From JBFLVQ01 sp040758525 (lineage in GTDB: Bacteria; Acidobacteriota; Blastocatellia; Chloracidobacteriales; JADJPF01), in NCBI GenBank assembly GCA_040758525.1, contig JBFLVQ010000345.1:1-9881 (forward strand): 9,881 nt of DNA. The letters are read 5' to 3'. Positions 6,766 through 9,881 of the stretch are shown one piece after another. Below the pieces are notes generated by a model, which saw only the letters and a program-made list of their open reading frames with translations, had not been told where the DNA came from and did not search any database. Positions within the stretch are counted from its first letter, which is position 1; each line of letters begins with the position of its first letter. Made by a program: the position numbers and the translations under genes.

Positions 6766-8019
6766 TCACTCATCATTATTAGACAGATAAGGTCGTTTTA
6801 AGTATTCGCGGGCGCGACTGTGTATATTGTAAGTATTTTCGCTATTAAGCACCTCACGATATTGCTCAATGGCCTGCTCGCGTTGTTTGGCTAAATCGTA
6901 GGCTTGACCAGCACGAAAGTGTGCCAGTATAGCTAAGTGACAATCAGCACTGGGTGGTTGTGCAGTAACAAGAAACTGCTTCACTGCCTCGATGAATCTA
7001 CCGCTGGCAATCAATGCATCGCCATAATGGAAATGTACTAGAGCTAATGTTCCGGAGGCTTGCTGTGGTTCGTTAAGCAGTTGCTCAAAGGTTTGGAAAG
7101 CATCTTGATAACGACGCATCTTCACTAATAGCGCGGCGGTCTCAAGCGTCAAGAGGTAGTTTCTACAGTAGCGCTGTCGCAATTCCATTAGTAACTCAAG
7201 CGCACGTTGGTGACGCTTCTCACGTTTGTAGATTCCTATTAACAACACTCTGGCATCATCACTTGTGTATTTGCCCTCTTTCACAACACGTTCCAATGCC
7301 GCAATGCCACGTGCTTCATTACCACGTATACCGAATAGTGAACCCATTATACGGAAGCTGAGAGGAAGATTAGCAACTACATAATCATAAAACCCAATTG
7401 TCAAATAGGCATCAACAAAGTTGGGATCAAGCTTGAGCAATTTACGATGTAGATCGGCAGCTTTCATACCAGCACGCAAGGCTGAGAAGTATTTTTCTGT
7501 TACAGCAGCTTCATAACCAGCCTGTATGGCATAGGCCACTCCCAAAAAATAGAGTGCCTCGGTATTACGGCTGTTCTGTTTGCGCATGGTTTCAGCCTTT
7601 TCACGCGCTGTCTCAAGCAGTTGATAGAATTGTTGCTCTGATTTCTCATCGATCTTTACTGGTCCTGAGACTAGATCAGAGCGAAAGGTTGAGCTGTTAA
7701 AGAGGCAAGTCTGTAAACGACGGCGATGATGCATCTGGCTTAGCCAAAAGCTGGCGGCTTTGTAGATATAGCCAGCCGGATGTTCTGGAGCGAGTGAAAT
7801 AAGCTGTTCAAATTTATCCTGTGCCTGCGCGTATTCGATATTGTAGAGAGCATCAAAGCCACTAGTGCGCAGTTCATTGCGTTGCTTAATCAGTAATACT
7901 TCATTGACAGAAGGGGCATTATTTCCCCCATTGGTTTTGTTGGATTCACTTGCCCAACTGGTTGAGAAGACCAGAGCGAGAAGTAGAGCCACCCAGATAC
8001 CAAAGAACCTATTTTTCAT
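6766..8019 (-). CDS. Exported TPR-repeat protein
   Basis: This 417-residue protein starts with a Sec signal peptide: basic MKNRFFG, a hydrophobic core of about ten residues (IWVALLLALVF), then a likely signal peptidase I site after SWA at residue 23. The mature part is all-helical with tetratricopeptide-like repeats. The clearest are around 53-86 (GFDALYNIEYAQAQDKFEQL), 155-200, 256-285, 291-318 and 363-395 (GQAYDLAKQREQAIEQYREV). TPR arrays mediate protein contacts, so a periplasmic scaffold or assembly role is plausible; no enzymatic motif is seen. It is convergent with the DUF1992 gene and has its own upstream region containing a large hairpin. No good Shine-Dalgarno site precedes the ATG, although the signal peptide fixes the start well. 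The specific role is unknown. Confidence 0.82.
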   Translation of the reverse strand: MKNRFFGIWVALLLALVFSTSWASESNKTNGGNNAPSVNEVLLIKQRNELRTSGFDALYNIEYAQAQDKFEQLISLAPEHPAGYIYKAASFWLSQMHHRRRLQTCLFNSSTFRSDLVSGPVKIDEKSEQQFYQLLETAREKAETMRKQNSRNTEALYFLGVAYAIQAGYEAAVTEKYFSALRAGMKAADLHRKLLKLDPNFVDAYLTIGFYDYVVANLPLSFRIMGSLFGIRGNEARGIAALERVVKEGKYTSDDARVLLIGIYKREKRHQRALELLMELRQRYCRNYLLTLETAALLVKMRRYQDAFQTFEQLLNEPQQASGTLALVHFHYGDALIASGRFIEAVKQFLVTAQPPSADCHLAILAHFRAGQAYDLAKQREQAIEQYREVLNSENTYNIHSRAREYLKRPYLSNNDE

Positions 8020-8094
8020 AATTTCAAATTGTTTTAAATAAAGTTATCCTAGTGCACTTGACTCTATGGTCGTGCTACTGTTGTTTGCATCGCT

Positions 8095-8148
8095 CTCAGT
8101 CTTCAGCTATTCGCAGTAATATCTTATTGCGAATAGCTGAGGACTGAG
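8095..8148 (+). repeat. Long hairpin: 25-bp arms, 4-nt loop
   Basis: Arms 8095-8119 and 8124-8148 are inverted repeats around the loop TATC. All 25 positions pair if transcribed from the + strand, two of them as G-U wobbles (8102 with 8141, 8116 with 8127). On the - strand the same two positions are A-C mismatches. The element lies between the two - strand genes. It has no strong T-run on either side, only CTTTATTC on the + side, so it is not a classical intrinsic terminator. It could be a small structured RNA, a palindromic mobile or REP-like unit, or an unusual terminator of the upstream gene. Confidence 0.85.
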
Positions 8149-8226
8149 CTTTATTCATCACTGGAGTGAAGATGCTGGCCTGGTAGCAAAGGTTGGTGTT
8201 GACAAGCGTAATACCGGAATTTTGCT

Positions 8227-8571
8227 TTACGCATCTTTGAGCATAATAGAAGGGACATTTTCATAAGCGATTTGATCAAGAGCATTATGAAAATGTTCTA
8301 GTAGCATCTGTGCAGCATATACAAGTGCAGCACGAGATACGCCGTCCTGCTGCTCGGCCAATTGTTGTAAGATCTCAATAACCTGTGCACGAGTAAGTTT
8401 TACTTCTGACTCTAAGGTAGGTTCATCAGGTAACGAGAAGAGATCGTATAAGAGTTCTTCACGCTCACGTATAAGCTGTTTTTCACAGGATATACAGATA
8501 TAAGAACGAGGTTTGAGTTGTGTGGTTGCTCGATCAGAATGGCAGCGGAAACAGGCTTTGTCAGCGGACAC
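8227..8571 (-). CDS. Small four-cysteine zinc-ribbon protein of unknown function
   Basis: This 114-residue protein has an N-terminal zinc ribbon, CFRC at residues 7-10 and CISC at 26-29, followed by helical segments including EKQLIREREELLYDLFSL. The C-terminal half (about 56-108) is also helical, with no further recognisable motif. The start codon is GTG, strongly supported by AAGGAG 8 nt upstream (8580-8585 on the complement). It is divergent from rpoA, and the two share a 212-nt regulatory region. The zinc knuckles resemble those of the 99-residue protein at 1647-1946, here with a much shorter spacer. A nucleic-acid-binding or protein-contact role is typical of such ribbons but is not demonstrated. 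I do not recognise a family. Confidence 0.72.
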   Translation of the reverse strand: MSADKACFRCHSDRATTQLKPRSYICISCEKQLIREREELLYDLFSLPDEPTLESEVKLTRAQVIEILQQLAEQQDGVSRAALVYAAQMLLEHFHNALDQIAYENVPSIMLKDA

Positions 8572-8615
8572 GGCCAGAACTCCTTCGCGATGTCGTGTTC
8601 GATGCGGCGCAGCGT

Positions 8616-8644
8616 ATAATACCTAGCTCGACAGTAAAGAGCAA
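8616..8644 (-). promoter_or_regulatory. Candidate promoter for the small zinc-ribbon gene
   Basis: Read on the - strand, TTGCTC (complement of 8639-8644) and TATTAT (complement of 8616-8621) are 17 bp apart. Transcription would start about 35-40 nt before the GTG at 8571. The -10 overlaps a perfect + strand TATAAT at 8615-8620, so this site could fire in both directions, though the + strand reading lacks a good -35. Confidence 0.4.
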
Positions 8645-8709
8645 CTTTCTACTAGGGCTTGTGGCAAGAGGGGAAAAAAATTGTGGCTGCGCGATGTCGG
8701 TGGGCTTTG

Positions 8710-8740
8710 TTGACAGCACCCTCTCACTTTCGGGTATTCT
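8710..8740 (+). promoter_or_regulatory. Candidate rpoA promoter
   Basis: A perfect TTGACA at 8710-8715 is followed by TATTCT at 8735-8740 (19-bp spacer), or by the weaker GGTATT at 17 bp. Initiation near 8747 would leave a leader of about 37 nt before the GTG at 8784, excluding the longer upstream reading frame. The spacer is longer than ideal, so confidence is limited. Confidence 0.35.
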
Positions 8741-8768
8741 TAGTGTTTGGTTTTTAAAGTCATTTGGC

Positions 8769-8775
8769 AAAGGAG
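8769..8775 (+). promoter_or_regulatory. Shine-Dalgarno site fixing the rpoA start at GTG 8784
   Basis: AAAGGAG lies 8 nt before GTG 8784. The frame is open 88 codons further upstream, but homologous alpha subunits begin within a few residues of this GTG, and the upstream extension overlaps the divergent gene. Confidence 0.75.
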
Positions 8776-8783
8776 TGGTTAGC

Positions 8784-9746
8784 GTGGACCAACCGATAAA
8801 TTGGACTGGCCTACAGAGGCCGAAGCGAGTAGTTTGTGATGAGGAGACGCTAACCGAGCGCTACGGTAAGTTTACCGCTGAACCGTTCGAGAAGGGTTTC
8901 GCTACCGTGGTAGGCAACAGTTTGCGGCGTGCATTGCTCTCATCCGTGGAAGGCGCAGCGATCACGGCGGTACGCATCGAAGGTATTATGCATGAGTTTT
9001 CCCCCGTTTCTGGTGTGGTGGAGGATGCTACCGATATTATTCTCAATCTTAAACGCATACCATTCAAAATGCATGGTCCTGGACCGGCCTCTTTGGCGCT
9101 CTCCTTAACAGGACCAAAGATCGTACATGCCAGCGATCTGCAGACGGATGCTACGGTTGAGATTCTGCGTCCCGATCTTTATATTGCTACAGTAGCGGAA
9201 GGTGGTACCCTTAATATCGAACTACGCCTTAAACGTGGTCGCCGTTATGTCTCCGCCGATCGTAATTATGATCCAGATCTACCGATCGGTTTCATCACAG
9301 TCGATTCTTCCCATTCACCAATAGAGAAGGTAAATTTCTCTGTTGAACCGGTCCGTTTTGGTGAAAACACTGATTATGAGCGTCTCTCGTTAGAAGTATG
9401 GACCAATGGCAGCATCACACCAGATCTGGCTGTTGGGCTAGCAGCAAAGTTGATAAAAGATCATATGAAGATCTTCACTGGAGAAGAGGAGAAGATCGCA
9501 ATAGAATCGAAAGAGGAGATGACTTCCATCTCTCAGCCTCAGGAAGATCTAGACGTTCCTATTGAACATCTAGAACTCTCTGTGCGCGCTTACAACTGCT
9601 TGCGCAATGCTGATGTTAAGACACTGCGCGAGTTGCTTCAGAAGTCGGAGCGTGAGTTATTAATGACGCGCAATTTTGGACGTAAATCACTCAATGAGAT
9701 TAAAGAGATATTGAGTGCAATGGGATTACAATTACGACAGGATTAG
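8784..9746 (+). CDS. rpoA: DNA-directed RNA polymerase alpha subunit
   Basis: The 320-residue product is a full-length RNA polymerase alpha subunit (E. coli has 329). The N-terminal domain (about 1-230), which dimerises and nucleates core assembly, carries YGKFTAEPFEKGFATVVGNS, LRRALLSS, and HEFSPVSGVVEDATDIILNL. An acidic linker leads to the C-terminal domain (about 250-320), with SVRAYNCLRNADVKTL and NFGRKSLNEIKEIL. The Arg and Asn of VRAYNCL correspond to E. coli Arg265 and Asn268, used for UP-element and activator contacts. The start is GTG 8784; the Shine-Dalgarno site and homology rule out the longer frame. The gene stands alone, with no rpsD, rpsK or rplQ beside it, divergent from a zinc-ribbon gene and convergent with a partial gene. 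It is intact, so it is either a relocated single copy or a second copy. Confidence 0.97.
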   Translation: MDQPINWTGLQRPKRVVCDEETLTERYGKFTAEPFEKGFATVVGNSLRRALLSSVEGAAITAVRIEGIMHEFSPVSGVVEDATDIILNLKRIPFKMHGPGPASLALSLTGPKIVHASDLQTDATVEILRPDLYIATVAEGGTLNIELRLKRGRRYVSADRNYDPDLPIGFITVDSSHSPIEKVNFSVEPVRFGENTDYERLSLEVWTNGSITPDLAVGLAAKLIKDHMKIFTGEEEKIAIESKEEMTSISQPQEDLDVPIEHLELSVRAYNCLRNADVKTLRELLQKSERELLMTRNFGRKSLNEIKEILSAMGLQLRQD

Positions 9747-9747
9747 C

Positions 9748-9786
9748 GTGGGCAGTGCGCTTGTGCGCGCCTGCCCGCCTAAATTT
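9748..9786 (+). terminator. Intrinsic terminator after rpoA
   Basis: Starting 1 nt after the rpoA stop, GTGGGCAGTGCGC (9748-9760) pairs with the strand 9765-9778 around loop TTGT. The stem has about 13 bp with one bulged base (9770) and two G-T wobbles. A short AAATTTT follows at 9781-9787. The GC-rich stem is convincing; the T-run is short. Confidence 0.65.
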
Positions 9787-9793
9787 TGAGACG

Positions 9794-9881
9794 CTATTTA
9801 GTATTATCTATTTCTGCGCTTGCGATAACTTTGCGTTGCTGTTCCGGGGTCAAAAGTTGAGTTGCCCGGACCAGCGATTCA
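9794..9881 (-). CDS. Partial convergent gene, C-terminal end only
   Basis: The last 28 codons of a - strand gene run in from the right edge and end in TAG at 9794-9796. The visible residues include SLVRATQLLTPEQQRKVIAS. The LTPEQ wording occurs in small periplasmic Spy/CpxP-type proteins, but also elsewhere, so no function is assigned. It is convergent with rpoA and separated from it by the terminator hairpin. The 28-codon frame is short; the protein-like wording and the placement after a terminator are the reasons to keep it. Confidence 0.5.
   Translation of the reverse strand, partial: ESLVRATQLLTPEQQRKVIASAEIDNTK

Noticed and set aside
8199..8204. Perfect + strand TTGACA downstream of the hairpin
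   Set aside because: No -10-like hexamer lies at suitable spacing and no + strand gene follows.
8520..8783. 88-codon in-frame extension upstream of rpoA, including ATG 8694
   Set aside because: It overlaps the well-supported divergent gene, is not part of alpha subunits, and GTG 8784 has a good Shine-Dalgarno site at the homologous start.
1..9881. tRNA, rRNA, CRISPR arrays, insertion sequences or phage genes
   Set aside because: None was seen: no repeat-spacer pattern, no transposase or integrase motifs, and no tRNA-like cloverleaf noticed in the intergenic gaps.

Overview
The window is a bacterial chromosomal segment of moderate GC content with short intergenic gaps, Shine-Dalgarno sites before most genes and standard codon use. 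The alpha subunit of RNA polymerase (rpoA) is the best phylogenetic marker. Its N-terminal wording and the mix of neighbours suggest an Acidobacteriota-like lineage, possibly Blastocatellia or Chloracidobacterium relatives. That placement is from memory of the family and is tentative.

Positions 182-6739 hold eight genes on the + strand in apparent operon order. First come a MEMO/LigB-type protein, an AMMECR1-domain protein and a small zinc-knuckle protein whose start overlaps the AMMECR1 stop by 4 nt. After a 144-nt gap with a good sigma70-type promoter come a bacterial microcompartment (BMC) hexameric shell protein and a CoA-acylating aldehyde dehydrogenase with a roughly 190-residue C-terminal extension. 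Then follow an unrecognised 464-aa protein with a helix-hairpin-helix-like middle and a long coiled coil, an ACT-domain protein with an added N-terminal helical segment, and a DUF1992 (DnaJ-like conserved region) protein. The shell gene plus an acylating aldehyde dehydrogenase with encapsulation-peptide-like helices is the core signature of an aldehyde-oxidising metabolosome. No pentameric or trimeric shell gene, phosphotransacylase, alcohol dehydrogenase or upstream aldehyde-generating enzyme is visible. This is therefore either a satellite BMC locus or the edge of a larger one.

Positions 6766-8571 hold two - strand genes: an exported TPR-repeat protein and a small four-cysteine zinc-ribbon protein. 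The gap between them contains a 25-bp-arm hairpin (8095-8148) that no gene explains and that pairs fully only as + strand RNA.

rpoA (8784-9746) is divergent from the zinc-ribbon gene across a 212-nt region with candidate promoters in both directions. It ends in a strong hairpin terminator and faces the 3' end of a partial convergent gene at the right edge. rpoA is not next to ribosomal protein genes here, which is unusual.

The most interesting content is the 2091-6366 block: a BMC shell protein and its signature aldehyde dehydrogenase together with a coiled-coil/HhH protein and an ACT sensor not known to me as standard BMC components, preceded by an AmmeMemo pair without its radical SAM partner.
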